Shown piece by piece: positions 34,270 to 42,635 of a stretch of 64,000 nt of DNA. Each line of letters starts with the position of its first letter. Position 1 is the stretch's first letter. The stretch is from Christensenella sp964438705 (lineage in GTDB: Bacteria > Bacillota > Clostridia > Christensenellales > Christensenellaceae). The stretch covers positions 48,459-112,458 of the forward strand of contig CAYTKQ010000010.1 of NCBI GenBank assembly GCA_964438705.1. Reading direction: 5' to 3'. The notes beneath the pieces were generated by a model. That model did no database searches. It saw only the letters and a list, made by a program, of their open reading frames with translations, and was not told the origin of the DNA. The position numbers and the translations under genes are program-made.

Positions 34270-34917
34270 TCAGCGAAGAAAAGTCTGCTCAAAAATTTCA
34301 TTGTTTCTCGTCGCGTTGAACAAAAACGCGATCGCAAACGGCACAACAAGCGCGTGCGCCAAGCTGAACAGCGCGTCGCAGACCACCACCGCGTCCAGAG
34401 AAATCAGGGAGGTAAGCTTGTGATAAATGAGCCATCCCGACAGAAACGCCGATATCAGAAGCCCAACCCACGCAATGGTATTTGTGACTTTTTTGCGCTC
34501 CGTTCCCCACTGGGATAAAAGCGCGATCAGCGTGCCCACCAAAATCAGGCAGGGCAAATATTCCGAAGAATAGATGAGCGCCTGCTGGAAATTCATCACG
34601 GCAAGATTGAACGCATTCGCAAAGAACTGTGACGCGAAATGGTATGAGAGAAGGATCGTTCCCCACATAAACACTCGTGCAATCACCGCTTTTTTCGCGG
34701 TCGGCAACAGCACAGACACCGCCATGCCCGCAAGGCAGATCACAAAAAATCCACCGTAAGCGTAAAGGTTATAGAGTATCTGCGCAAAACTCGCGCCCTC
34801 TGCGCGCGTTGCTTGATACACAAACAAACCGTACGTCAGAAAGAAAAAAATACAGAAGACCACGAGCAGCAAGGGCATGAGCTTGACCAATTTTTGTTTC
34901 TTCAAAGCTGTTTCCAT
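34270..34917 (-). CDS. six-helix membrane protein
   Basis: A 215-residue integral membrane protein with about six hydrophobic segments. It begins with a basic tail and a helix (LMPLLLVVFCIFFFLTYGLFVY). No family signature is recognised. It sits between rhaA and the divergent AraC-family gene, on the same strand as rhaAB. It might be a transporter subunit or membrane sensor but there is nothing in the sequence to decide this. Its 3' end is followed by the rhaA promoter region. Confidence 0.6.
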   Translation of the reverse strand: METALKKQKLVKLMPLLLVVFCIFFFLTYGLFVYQATRAEGASFAQILYNLYAYGGFFVICLAGMAVSVLLPTAKKAVIARVFMWGTILLSYHFASQFFANAFNLAVMNFQQALIYSSEYLPCLILVGTLIALLSQWGTERKKVTNTIAWVGLLISAFLSGWLIYHKLTSLISLDAVVVCDALFSLAHALVVPFAIAFLFNATRNNEIFEQTFLR

Positions 34918-35097
34918 TCACAGGTCCTTTCGCACAGGCCATTTGCCCGCAAAATTGAGATTTGTTGCAGAATGATGATCTTTTTTTGCGTATTCTCTGA
35001 TATTGTTGATCTATTCTCTTATTATATATGTTAAAATAAATTATACAATCAAAAAGATTGCTCATTTTTTTAACTATCTTGTGCGGAGAATTAAAAT

Positions 35098-35982
35098 ATG
35101 GAAACATTAACCAGAGAGTTTACAACCGATCTCACCCAAGATTCCACATGGATTTTTAACACGCCGGGAGAATTGACGAAATCCTTCCTTTTATATGCAC
35201 AGGAGCTCGGTCATTTCAAGGCGCTCGCCCGCTACGACACCCGTCAGGAAAACATTTCCTCATACCTCATCATGCTTACGCTTTCCGGTCAGGGAACCTA
35301 CACCAAGGATACAAAAGCCTACGAGCTGCGTCCCGGCGATCTTGTGTTCGTGGATTCTATGGAACCGCACATGCACCGCACGAGCAAGCAGAGCGACGGC
35401 ACATGGGAGCTCATTTGGGTGCAGTTCAACGGCATCACCGCGCGCGGTTACTATTCCCAATACAAAACGAAAGACATCCCCGTGCTGAATGTTTCCGAAA
35501 ATCCCAAAATACAGCTGCTGATGGAAAAGCTTTTATCCACCAACAAATCCAAGAGCATCGGCGCGGAATTTCTTTCCTCACGCATTTTGGTGGATTTGCT
35601 CACGGAAATATTGTTTACCGCCGAAGCGGTCGTCTCTCCCAAGCTCAACATGCCGCAATTCATCAAAACCGCGTTGACGGATATCGACGCGCACTTTCCC
35701 GAAAACCTGAGCCTTGAATATTTTTCAGACAAGCTGCGCCTCAGCAAATACCATTTTGCAAAAGAATTCAAAAAATATACGGGATATTCGCCCGTGGAAT
35801 ATATCATCAACACGCGCATCAACCACGCAAAGGAATATCTACAGTATTCCGACCTCACCATCACAGACATTTCCGACGTTGTGGGCTTCAACAACACCTG
35901 CCACTTCATCAACATGTTCAAGCAGAAGGTGGGCCTCACCCCGTTGAAGTTCCGCAAGCAATATCAGGCGATCCCCAAATAG
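35098..35982 (+). CDS. AraC-family transcriptional regulator
   Basis: A 294-residue regulator with an N-terminal cupin effector domain (LTLSGQGTYTKDTKAYELRPGDLVFVDSM..PHMHRT) and two C-terminal helix-turn-helix motifs (LSKYHFAKEFKKYTGYSPVEYI and ITDISDVVGFNNTCHFINMFKQKVGLTPLKFR). This layout is typical of sugar-responsive activators. It is divergent from the membrane-protein gene and close to rhaAB, so it probably controls rhamnose genes. Its stop codon is one base from repeat copy C, and there is no other terminator behind it. Confidence 0.93.
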   Translation: METLTREFTTDLTQDSTWIFNTPGELTKSFLLYAQELGHFKALARYDTRQENISSYLIMLTLSGQGTYTKDTKAYELRPGDLVFVDSMEPHMHRTSKQSDGTWELIWVQFNGITARGYYSQYKTKDIPVLNVSENPKIQLLMEKLLSTNKSKSIGAEFLSSRILVDLLTEILFTAEAVVSPKLNMPQFIKTALTDIDAHFPENLSLEYFSDKLRLSKYHFAKEFKKYTGYSPVEYIINTRINHAKEYLQYSDLTITDISDVVGFNNTCHFINMFKQKVGLTPLKFRKQYQAIPK

Positions 35983-35983
35983 C

Positions 35984-36345
35984 ATGTGATTTTACCCAGC
36001 GAAAGCCTGTTGCAAGCGCCGACCTCCCGGGAACGCGGCGTTGGTTTCGCAAAAGCAAGGCCAAAGCATCAGAGCCGCCGCTCCGTGTTCCGGGCGCGTC
36101 AGCAAGAAATAAATCTCTAAGCGCCCTGCACAAGGCCCCGTCCGTCGGCATCTTGCAACAGGCTACGCACCCCGGCACATCAGGGTCGGTGACGGTTATG
36201 CGCCGTCTGTTCGCCGCGCGTCGGTTGGGTGTTTGCGTCCCGCGCGCTTTAACACCGCGTAGCGGGGTTGGGTTAGCGGGATGCAAATTCCCGACTGGCG
36301 TGCGGATGTACAACGCCCCGCTGATCTGCTCGTTCAAAATCACAT
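35984..36345 (-). repeat. dispersed structured repeat, copy C (inverted)
   Basis: 362 bp in the opposite orientation to copies A and B. Arms ATGTGATTTT (35984-35993) and AAAATCACAT (36336-36345). In element orientation, left CAGCG faces right CGCTG (CGGCG/CGCCG in copy B). The long internal arms are perfectly complementary here: AGCCTGTTGCAAG and CTTGCAACAGGCT. Its right end begins 1 bp after the stop codon of the AraC gene, so it forms that gene's 3' end. A whole-length frame is open from right to left, ending TTC AAA ATC ACA TAG at the left arm. Confidence 0.92.
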
Positions 36346-36409
36346 AGTTGAATCCACAACCGAAAACGTGATACAATATTTCTAATTTCGATCCCACAGG
36401 AGGACAGTC

Positions 36410-36907
36410 ATGGAAAGAAAGTTAAAACTGGAAATTCTCGATATTCTGGAAGACAACGCGAAGACGACGGCAGAGGAAATGGCCCTCATGCTAAACGTGG
36501 ACGCGGCAACGATAAACGCAGCGATCAGCGAGCTTGAGGAAGAAAAGGCGATCATCAAATACAGCGCGCTCGTCAACCGCGACGTGGTGGACGAGGACGA
36601 CGACGCGGAGGCGCTCATCGAAGTGCAGATCACACCGCAGCGCGATTACGGCTACGACGACATGGCAAAGCGCATCTACCGCTTCGAAGAGGTGCGCGCC
36701 GTCTACCTTATGGCGGGTACCTACGACCTGTGCGTGCGCGTCAAAAGCCGCAGCATGAAGGATATTTCAAAGTTTGTGTTTGAAAAGCTGTCCGTGATCG
36801 ACGGCGTGACAAAGACGGTCACTGTGTTCATCATGCGCAAATATAAGGAACAGGGCGTGATCCTTGTGGGTGATGAAACGGACGAAAGATTGGTGGTCAG
36901 CCCGTGA
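36410..36907 (+). CDS. Lrp/AsnC-family transcriptional regulator
   Basis: A 165-residue regulator with an N-terminal HTH (ILEDNAKTTAEEMALMLNVD) and a C-terminal RAM/ACT-like ligand-binding domain (GYDDMAKRIYRFEEVRAVYLMAGTYDL). It binds amino acids and regulates amino acid metabolism. AGGAGGACAGTC precedes the ATG. Its TGA stop overlaps the GTG start of the aminotransferase by GTGA, so it probably regulates the aminotransferase operon it starts. Confidence 0.92.
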   Translation: MERKLKLEILDILEDNAKTTAEEMALMLNVDAATINAAISELEEEKAIIKYSALVNRDVVDEDDDAEALIEVQITPQRDYGYDDMAKRIYRFEEVRAVYLMAGTYDLCVRVKSRSMKDISKFVFEKLSVIDGVTKTVTVFIMRKYKEQGVILVGDETDERLVVSP

Positions 36908-38079
36908 GAAAATTCATTACAAAAACAGTAGAGGCCATGCCGCCCTCGGGGATACGGAAGTTCTTCGATATCGCGAGCGAGATGAAGGACGTGATCTCCC
37001 TTTCCGTGGGCGAGCCCGATTTTGTGACGCCGTGGAATGTGCGCGAGGCGGCGATCGCCTCCATCGAGCGCGGATACACGCACTACACCTCAAACCACGG
37101 CACGCCCGCCCTGCGCAAGCTGATTTCGCGCTATCTGGCGGAGCGCTGTTCCCTCACGTACGACTGGAAGACGCAGACCGTGGTGACGGTGGGCGCCAGC
37201 GAAGCGCTCGACCTCGCGTTTCGCGCGGTGATCGAAGCGGGGGATGAGATCCTCGTGCCTGCGCCCTCCTATGTTTCCTATATGCCCGGCGTAGCGTTTG
37301 CGGGCGGGGTTGCGGTGCCCATCGAAACAAAGGAATGCGATAATTTTACGGTGACGCCGGATGCGCTCAAGGCGGCAATTACCTCCAAGACCAAAGCGAT
37401 CATCCTGCCTTACCCCAACAATCCCACGGGCGCGATCATGACAAAAGAACAGCTCGAGGCCATCGCGGGGATCATCGAGCGGCACGACCTGTTTGTGATT
37501 TCGGATGAAATCTATTCGGAACTTACGTACGGCGGGCGGCACTGCTCCATCGCGTCTCTGCCGGGCATGTGCGAGCGCACGGTCGTCATCAATGGCTTTT
37601 CCAAGGCCTTCGCCATGACGGGCTTTCGGCTCGGCTATGCGGCCGGCCCGGAGGATATGATCGCCGCAATGGTGAAAATACACCAGTATTTCATGCTGTG
37701 CGCACCCACGGCGAGCCAGTACGCGGGCGAAGAAGCGCTGCGTCACGAGCTCGATACAGAGTTTTCGCAGGTGGGCAAGATGGTGTCGGATTACAACCGG
37801 CGCAGGACGTTCGTATACAATTCCTTCAAAAAAATGGGGCTTTCCTGCTTTGAACCCAAGGGCGCATTTTACGTGTTTCCCAATATCTCGGGCATGGGCA
37901 TGACCTCCGAGGAATTTTGCCATAAGCTCATCAACGAAAAGCACGTCGCCTGCGTGCCCGGCACCGCGTTTGGCGCGGCTGGAGAGGGTTTCATGCGCTG
38001 TTCGTACGCATCGTCGATGGAGAATCTGAAAGAAGCGCTCCGGCGCATTGCGGAGTTTGTGCAAGCATGCAAAAAATAA
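36904..38079 (+). CDS. PLP-dependent aminotransferase class I/II
   Basis: A 391-residue fold-type I aminotransferase with GTG start overlapping the lrp stop. It shows SVGEPDFVTPWNVR (substrate arm), ILPYPNNPTGAIM, the aspartate in DEIYSEL, the PLP lysine in INGFSKAFAMTGFRLGYAAGP and a C-terminal RCSYASS. It is closest in pattern to the AspC/alanine/aromatic type, and amino donor specificity cannot be read. It is second in an operon with the Lrp regulator, a HAD phosphatase and an HD-domain protein. Confidence 0.92.
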   Translation: MRKFITKTVEAMPPSGIRKFFDIASEMKDVISLSVGEPDFVTPWNVREAAIASIERGYTHYTSNHGTPALRKLISRYLAERCSLTYDWKTQTVVTVGASEALDLAFRAVIEAGDEILVPAPSYVSYMPGVAFAGGVAVPIETKECDNFTVTPDALKAAITSKTKAIILPYPNNPTGAIMTKEQLEAIAGIIERHDLFVISDEIYSELTYGGRHCSIASLPGMCERTVVINGFSKAFAMTGFRLGYAAGPEDMIAAMVKIHQYFMLCAPTASQYAGEEALRHELDTEFSQVGKMVSDYNRRRTFVYNSFKKMGLSCFEPKGAFYVFPNISGMGMTSEEFCHKLINEKHVACVPGTAFGAAGEGFMRCSYASSMENLKEALRRIAEFVQACKK

Positions 38080-38912
38080 AGCTGCTGGCGCTCGATCTCG
38101 ACGGAACGCTCATTCCCGATTTGGGTGTGCCCATCGCACAAAAGGATATTGAGGCCGTGACGCTAGCGCGCGCCGCGGGTGTTGCCGTTACCATCGCGAC
38201 GGGACGCATTTTCAAAACCGTGGAACAATGGGTGGATATACTGGGCATCGATATGCCCGTGATCCTGTGCAACGGCGCGGACATTCGCGATGCGGAGCGT
38301 TCATGGTTTCGCGACGGCATTCCCGTTGCGCAAATACAATCCGTGATGGAAGCATATCGCGGGCTTGGCATGAAGCGCTATGCGTTCAGCGACAACAAAA
38401 TATATTGTACAAAAGAGGATTATTACAAGCCTCTGTTTGATAAATGGGGCAAAGGCGAGGGTGTCATGCCCGTCGTGGTCTGCGATACGCAGGATGCGCT
38501 CTATGACGCGCTGCACACGGATGTGGATAAAATGCTCGTGTGGGCGACGAATACCAAGGACGTGGACGAGCTTGTGCGTATTTCGCAAACCTTTTCCGAT
38601 CAATTCAATGTCGTGCGCGGCGAGGAACGCAATGTGGAATTCAACCGCAAGGGCGTATCCAAGGGTTCGGGCCTAAGGCACCTCGCAAAGCTGCTCGATA
38701 TCCCGATGGACGCGGTAATGGCGATCGGCGACGGCGGAAACGATGTGGAAATGCTGCGCGAAGCAGGCGTGGGCGTCGCGATGGGCAATGCAATGCGCGA
38801 CGCAAAGGACGCCGCGGACCACATTACGTCGCATGTGCGTGACTGCGGGGTCGCAGCGGCAATCGAACGATTCATACTGGGTTCGGAATCAAAGACGGGA
38901 GCAAACAAATGA
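38067..38912 (+). CDS. Cof-type HAD-IIB hydrolase
   Basis: A 281-residue cytoplasmic sugar-phosphate phosphatase-like protein. HAD motif I is LALDLDGTLIPD, motif II is ILCNGAD, and motifs III/IV are ...GDGGNDVEMLREAGVGVAMGNA. The large C2-type cap lies between motifs II and III. It overlaps the aminotransferase gene by 13 bp and is followed 4 bp into the HD-domain gene, so all four genes are one operon. Substrate unknown. Confidence 0.92.
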   Translation: MQKIKLLALDLDGTLIPDLGVPIAQKDIEAVTLARAAGVAVTIATGRIFKTVEQWVDILGIDMPVILCNGADIRDAERSWFRDGIPVAQIQSVMEAYRGLGMKRYAFSDNKIYCTKEDYYKPLFDKWGKGEGVMPVVVCDTQDALYDALHTDVDKMLVWATNTKDVDELVRISQTFSDQFNVVRGEERNVEFNRKGVSKGSGLRHLAKLLDIPMDAVMAIGDGGNDVEMLREAGVGVAMGNAMRDAKDAADHITSHVRDCGVAAAIERFILGSESKTGANK

Positions 38913-39487
38913 GCGCAAGAGAGCGTATGGAGGAACTGAAAAACGAATTTCGGGAGCTGCTGCTTTCCACAAAAAGGGAAGGCATGCAAAGCCTTTTGGA
39001 ATGGCTTGATGAAACGGATTTTTACACCGCGCCCGCAAGCACGGCAGGCCACGGCTCCTATGAGTGCGGGCTTCTCAACCACAGTATGAACGTATATAAG
39101 GTGCTTAAAAACTTCAATAAGAACATCAAATGCGAGCGGGAGGATTCCCTTGTGATCGCCGGTCTGCTGCACGATGTGTGCAAGACGAACCTCTATGTGA
39201 AGGGCATCAAAAACGTGAAGGTGGACGGACGGTGGACGGAAAAGGAAATCTACATGATCGAGGACGCGCTGCCCATCGGGCACGGCGAAAAATCCGTCTA
39301 TCTGCTGATGAAACACATCGACCTCACAGAGGAAGAGGCGATCGCCATTCGCTGGCATATGAGCGGCTACGACGACGCGGCGCGCAGCTATATCGGCGGG
39401 CGCACGCAATCCAACGCGTTTGGGAAATATCCGCTGGCACCCGGTCTTGCGATCGCGGACATGTACGCCACCTATTTCGCGGACTGA
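38909..39487 (+). CDS. HD-domain phosphohydrolase
   Basis: A 192-residue protein with HD metal-binding motifs: His in GLLNHSMNVYKVL and the HD pair in IAGLLHDVCKTN, a further His in KSVYLLMKHI and Asp in GLAIADMYATYF. It could be a nucleotide phosphohydrolase. It overlaps the HAD gene by 4 bp (ATGA) and is the last gene of the lrp operon. The stop is followed by a terminator at 39522-39557. Confidence 0.85.
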   Translation: MSARERMEELKNEFRELLLSTKREGMQSLLEWLDETDFYTAPASTAGHGSYECGLLNHSMNVYKVLKNFNKNIKCEREDSLVIAGLLHDVCKTNLYVKGIKNVKVDGRWTEKEIYMIEDALPIGHGEKSVYLLMKHIDLTEEEAIAIRWHMSGYDDAARSYIGGRTQSNAFGKYPLAPGLAIADMYATYFAD

Positions 39488-39521
39488 AATGCGTATTGAA
39501 AGCACATATTCACAAAAACTA

Positions 39522-39557
39522 CGGGCCGGAGCGTTGGTGCTCCGGCCCGCTGTTTTC
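39522..39557 (+). terminator. terminator of the lrp operon
   Basis: CGGGCCGGAGC and GCTCCGGCCCG pair (11 bp, loop GTTGGT), followed by TGTTTTCGTT. Repeat copy D starts 17 bp later. Confidence 0.85.
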
Positions 39558-39573
39558 GTTCCGCTCAAATCCT

Positions 39574-40045
39574 ATGTGATGTTGAACAGCAGATCGGCGG
39601 GGCCGCTATACATCTGCACGCCAGTCGGGAATTTGCATCCCGCTAACCCAACCGATGCTACGCGGTGTTAAATAGCGCGGTACGCAAACACCCAAGCGAA
39701 AGCCTCGTTGCAAGCGCCGACCTCCCGGGGACGCGGCGTTGGTTTTGCAAAAGCAAGGCCAAAGCTTCAGAGCCGCCGCTCCGTGTTCCGGGCGCGTCAG
39801 CAAGAAATAAATCTCTAAGCGCCCTGCACAAGGCCCCGTCCGTCGGCATCTTGCAACAGGCTACGCTCTACAGCGCATCTGTATCGGCGGTGCGAGACAG
39901 GCGGGACGGAGCTTCAAGCCGTAGCGCGATTTCGATGCTTGCATCTCAGAGCGCGTAGGCTGAACTCCGTTGCGACTGTAATCCGCTTCATTCCCATCTT
40001 GGCAGTCGGTGCTTGCAACTAGGCTTGGGCTGGGTAAAATCACAT
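39574..40045 (+). repeat. dispersed structured repeat, copy D (rearranged, 472 bp)
   Basis: Has both ends of the family (ATGTGATGTT at 39574-39583 and AAAATCACAT at 40036-40045) and the left hairpin, but the middle is rearranged. From about 39695 to 39866 the long-hairpin domain is inverted relative to the ends (it reads AGCGAAAGCCTCGTTGCAAG then ... CTTGCAACAGGCTACG). It is followed by about 140 bp that only partly resembles the other copies and then a right end (CTTGCAACTAGGCTTGGGC). The left flank is the lrp-operon terminator and the right end is 2 bp from the stop of the isomerase-like gene. Confidence 0.85.
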
Positions 40046-40047
40046 GC

Positions 40048-41466
40048 TCAGATGCGCACGCACGCAAAGCCCATCACTTCGGCAAAGGCTTCGATCTCCT
40101 GCGAAACATCGCCGATGCCCAGCGCGTTGTGGTGCTGCGGTCCTTCCTGACACCACGCGTTCACAAATTCCGGGATCGGCCTTGCGACCTTCAGCCTGCC
40201 ATTGGGGTTGCCCACGTGCAGGATGTCGCCGTCCACGACCTCTCCCACCGTGTAGATCAGCTTGAACGTATCGACGTCCGGATCGCTCTGCGTCATATTC
40301 AGCAGCGTGACCGCACCCTTTTTGAGGTTGAAGTCCACGCCCAGTCCGTGTCCCGTTTTCCCATGATGGATATCGAGATGCTGGAGCACCGGCTTGCCCT
40401 CCGATACATTGAAGTTCACCGGTCCGTCATGGCTGATCAAAATAAAATCGTTGTCGTAATCGATGGTGTTGAACTCGAGGAACATACCGCCCGCGCCCAC
40501 GAGGTCCATGAATTTCATGGCCATCGCTGTCTTCACGTCCCCTTCCGTTACGCCCGGCCGCCCCATCGATGCAAGGCGCGAACCGCCCACTGTGGATTGC
40601 GCGCGCAGATGCGTGTAAACATCGGAAACGCCCCACCAGTAATAGCCGTAGCCGCTGATGTCGTATTTGTTGATGATTTTATCGTACACCACCGCGATCT
40701 TTGCGGATTCATACATGTGTTCGTCCGTGACGTTGTCCTCAACCGCATAAAAATCACGGAACTGCGCGTTCATCTCTTTGATCTCGTCCTCGGTGACCTT
40801 GTCATATTCCTCTTTGAATTCCTCCACCTCCGGGCGCAGGAACATCTTTCCAGTGGCGGTGATCATCTTGTGATCGTCTGCGGGCATATCCGTCATGTTG
40901 GTATACGGCGCACCGATGATCGCAAAGTTCAAAGACTTGAACACGCGTGCCGCAGCCGCGCCCACCGAATCCCGCCGGATCTCCGCCCAGAAGCGCTCGT
41001 CCTTCAGCGGCCCGGCGACCACCTTGAAGGGTCTGTGCATCCGCACGAGAATGTTCGCGTATTCCGAAACGCAGCAAATTCCGCTGTGATGCAGGAAATC
41101 GCTCGTCGTCGCGGTTTTCAGATCATAGGTGGAATCTTCGTGCGTCACCAGCAGGCGCAGCGGTATTTCCTTGCCGATCGCACGCACCGCCGGAACGATG
41201 ATCATTCCCGTCGTATAACCAAACGGCAGGATATACAGGATATCAATCCCCTCCTGTGCGAAGCGCTTTCCCGCTTCCTCCGCCCGTTCGGGCGTATCCA
41301 CAAATTTTTCGAGGACCACCTCGCCGATTTCTTCAAACCGCTTCATGTAACGTTCGAGCATCTTGCCGCCGATTTCCAGAAATTCAGGAAACTGCGGCCA
41401 ATAGGCCTTCAGCCCCGCATACATCACACCGATCCTCGGCTTCACCTTCGGTTCCAGCTTTGCCAT
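40048..41466 (-). CDS. L-arabinose/L-fucose isomerase-like protein
   Basis: A 472-residue protein of the arabinose/fucose isomerase fold superfamily. It begins KPRIGVMYAGLKAYWPQFP; the acidic block YDNDFILISHDGPVNF and the later H-rich HLDIHHGKTGHGLG could supply metal ligands, but I cannot place an exact fit to araA or fucI. I use the ATG at 41466; another in-frame ATG at 41469 and one at 41481 are alternatives. Likely a sugar isomerase of unknown specificity. Its stop codon is 2 bp from the end of repeat copy D. It is transcribed alone, with about 335 bp upstream. Confidence 0.75.
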   Translation of the reverse strand: MAKLEPKVKPRIGVMYAGLKAYWPQFPEFLEIGGKMLERYMKRFEEIGEVVLEKFVDTPERAEEAGKRFAQEGIDILYILPFGYTTGMIIVPAVRAIGKEIPLRLLVTHEDSTYDLKTATTSDFLHHSGICCVSEYANILVRMHRPFKVVAGPLKDERFWAEIRRDSVGAAAARVFKSLNFAIIGAPYTNMTDMPADDHKMITATGKMFLRPEVEEFKEEYDKVTEDEIKEMNAQFRDFYAVEDNVTDEHMYESAKIAVVYDKIINKYDISGYGYYWWGVSDVYTHLRAQSTVGGSRLASMGRPGVTEGDVKTAMAMKFMDLVGAGGMFLEFNTIDYDNDFILISHDGPVNFNVSEGKPVLQHLDIHHGKTGHGLGVDFNLKKGAVTLLNMTQSDPDVDTFKLIYTVGEVVDGDILHVGNPNGRLKVARPIPEFVNAWCQEGPQHHNALGIGDVSQEIEAFAEVMGFACVRI

Positions 41467-41801
41467 CATTTTTTCCTCCATTTTTCTAAAAGACGCTCCG
41501 GCATTCCTTTGTCCGGAGGTGATTTTGTTCCGCGCATCTCTCGCGCAAAATATTTAAATTTTTAATCAATTTTGATTGTTTTTTCTTGAATTTTTTTCTA
41601 ATATACCCCTATGATATATCGATAAAATAGGAACGTCAATCCATTTTTCGTCAAAACTTCCGATTGCAAAACAATGCAGCAATATTATTATATTTAAAGA
41701 AAAAGAGCACCAAATGGCGCTCTTTTTCATTGGATGGATGAGCGGTATTGCGCGGGTGATGAATCCGCGCTGCTCAAACTTCCAAAACTCGATGCAAACT
41801 T
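41467..41801. promoter_or_regulatory. intergenic region with SGNH terminator and isomerase promoter
   Basis: No gene. AAAAAGAGC / GCTCTTTTT hairpin at 41699-41728 is a bidirectional terminator for the SGNH hydrolase gene. A 14-bp dyad AATCAA-TT-TTGATT at 41564-41577 lies 98 bp upstream of the isomerase start and could be an operator. The remainder is AT-rich with no other signal. Confidence 0.6.
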
Positions 41802-42611
41802 TTATTTCAGCAGCCTCGCCACCTCAGGAAATATCTTTTCGCTCAAAATCCTGTGCCCCTTCGGGTTCAGGTGCAGGCCGTCCTCGATGGTGATGTCTGC
41901 CGGGTCATATTTTGCGTATTCCTCGCGCATATCCACGAGGATCGCTCCGTTTTTCTTCGCGACCTCGATGATGACAGCGTCATATTTCGCCTTCACATCG
42001 TCCTTGTAGAGGATTTCCCAGCCGGGCAGAGCCGCGGTCATTTTTTCCATGCAATAGGGCGGCAGCGTCACAGCGACCACCTTACAGCCCGTTGCGTTCA
42101 GCTTTTCGACCAAATAGGCGTAATCGCGGGCAAAATGCTCGATGGGCGTATGTGTATATTGATATGCGTCGTCCGTGATGCGCATGTCGTTGGTGCCGAT
42201 CATCATCACCGCGATGTTTGGGCGAAAGTCATTGATGCCGGGGTAATACGCCGTAAAAAGATCGCTCACCTTGAGGCCGGAAATCGAAAAATCCTTAAAT
42301 ACCACATTGGAGTGCGGCATGAGCAGCTCCCGCACGATGTGCTGATGGCTCATGCGGTAGCTTGTGATCGAATCGCCAAGATACGCGATGCGAAATTCCC
42401 GTTCGCCGTCCACATCGAACGAGCCGCACACGTCCATGACCGCCTGCGCATTTTCCCTGTTTTGCCGTGCAAATCCCTCCAGCACATCGTCGATCTCGTC
42501 CATCGGAATGTCGTAAATGCACGACATTTTTACCTTATCATCGTCGCGTATGCCGATATCGGTATACGCCTTGTGGAGGTTAAAGCTCAAATTGAATGCA
42601 TTTTCAAACAT
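41802..42611 (-). CDS. SGNH/GDSL-type esterase
   Basis: A 269-residue hydrolase. Block I is YLGDSIT (nucleophile Ser), block III is IGTNDMR, and block V is DGLHLNPKG (DxxH). The N-terminal 80 residues form an extra domain before the catalytic fold. No signal peptide is present, so it acts in the cytoplasm. It probably deacylates a carbohydrate or related metabolite imported by the ABC system upstream. It lies 24 bp downstream of the first UROD-family gene in the same operon. Confidence 0.85.
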   Translation of the reverse strand: MFENAFNLSFNLHKAYTDIGIRDDDKVKMSCIYDIPMDEIDDVLEGFARQNRENAQAVMDVCGSFDVDGEREFRIAYLGDSITSYRMSHQHIVRELLMPHSNVVFKDFSISGLKVSDLFTAYYPGINDFRPNIAVMMIGTNDMRITDDAYQYTHTPIEHFARDYAYLVEKLNATGCKVVAVTLPPYCMEKMTAALPGWEILYKDDVKAKYDAVIIEVAKKNGAILVDMREEYAKYDPADITIEDGLHLNPKGHRILSEKIFPEVARLLK

Positions 42612-42635
42612 GATTTTTCCCCTCTTTTCTGTCGT

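Noticed and set aside
39861..40067. Minus-strand frame over the right part of repeat copy D
   Set aside because: It overlaps the isomerase 3' end and the repeat arm, has no RBS and no recognisable protein.
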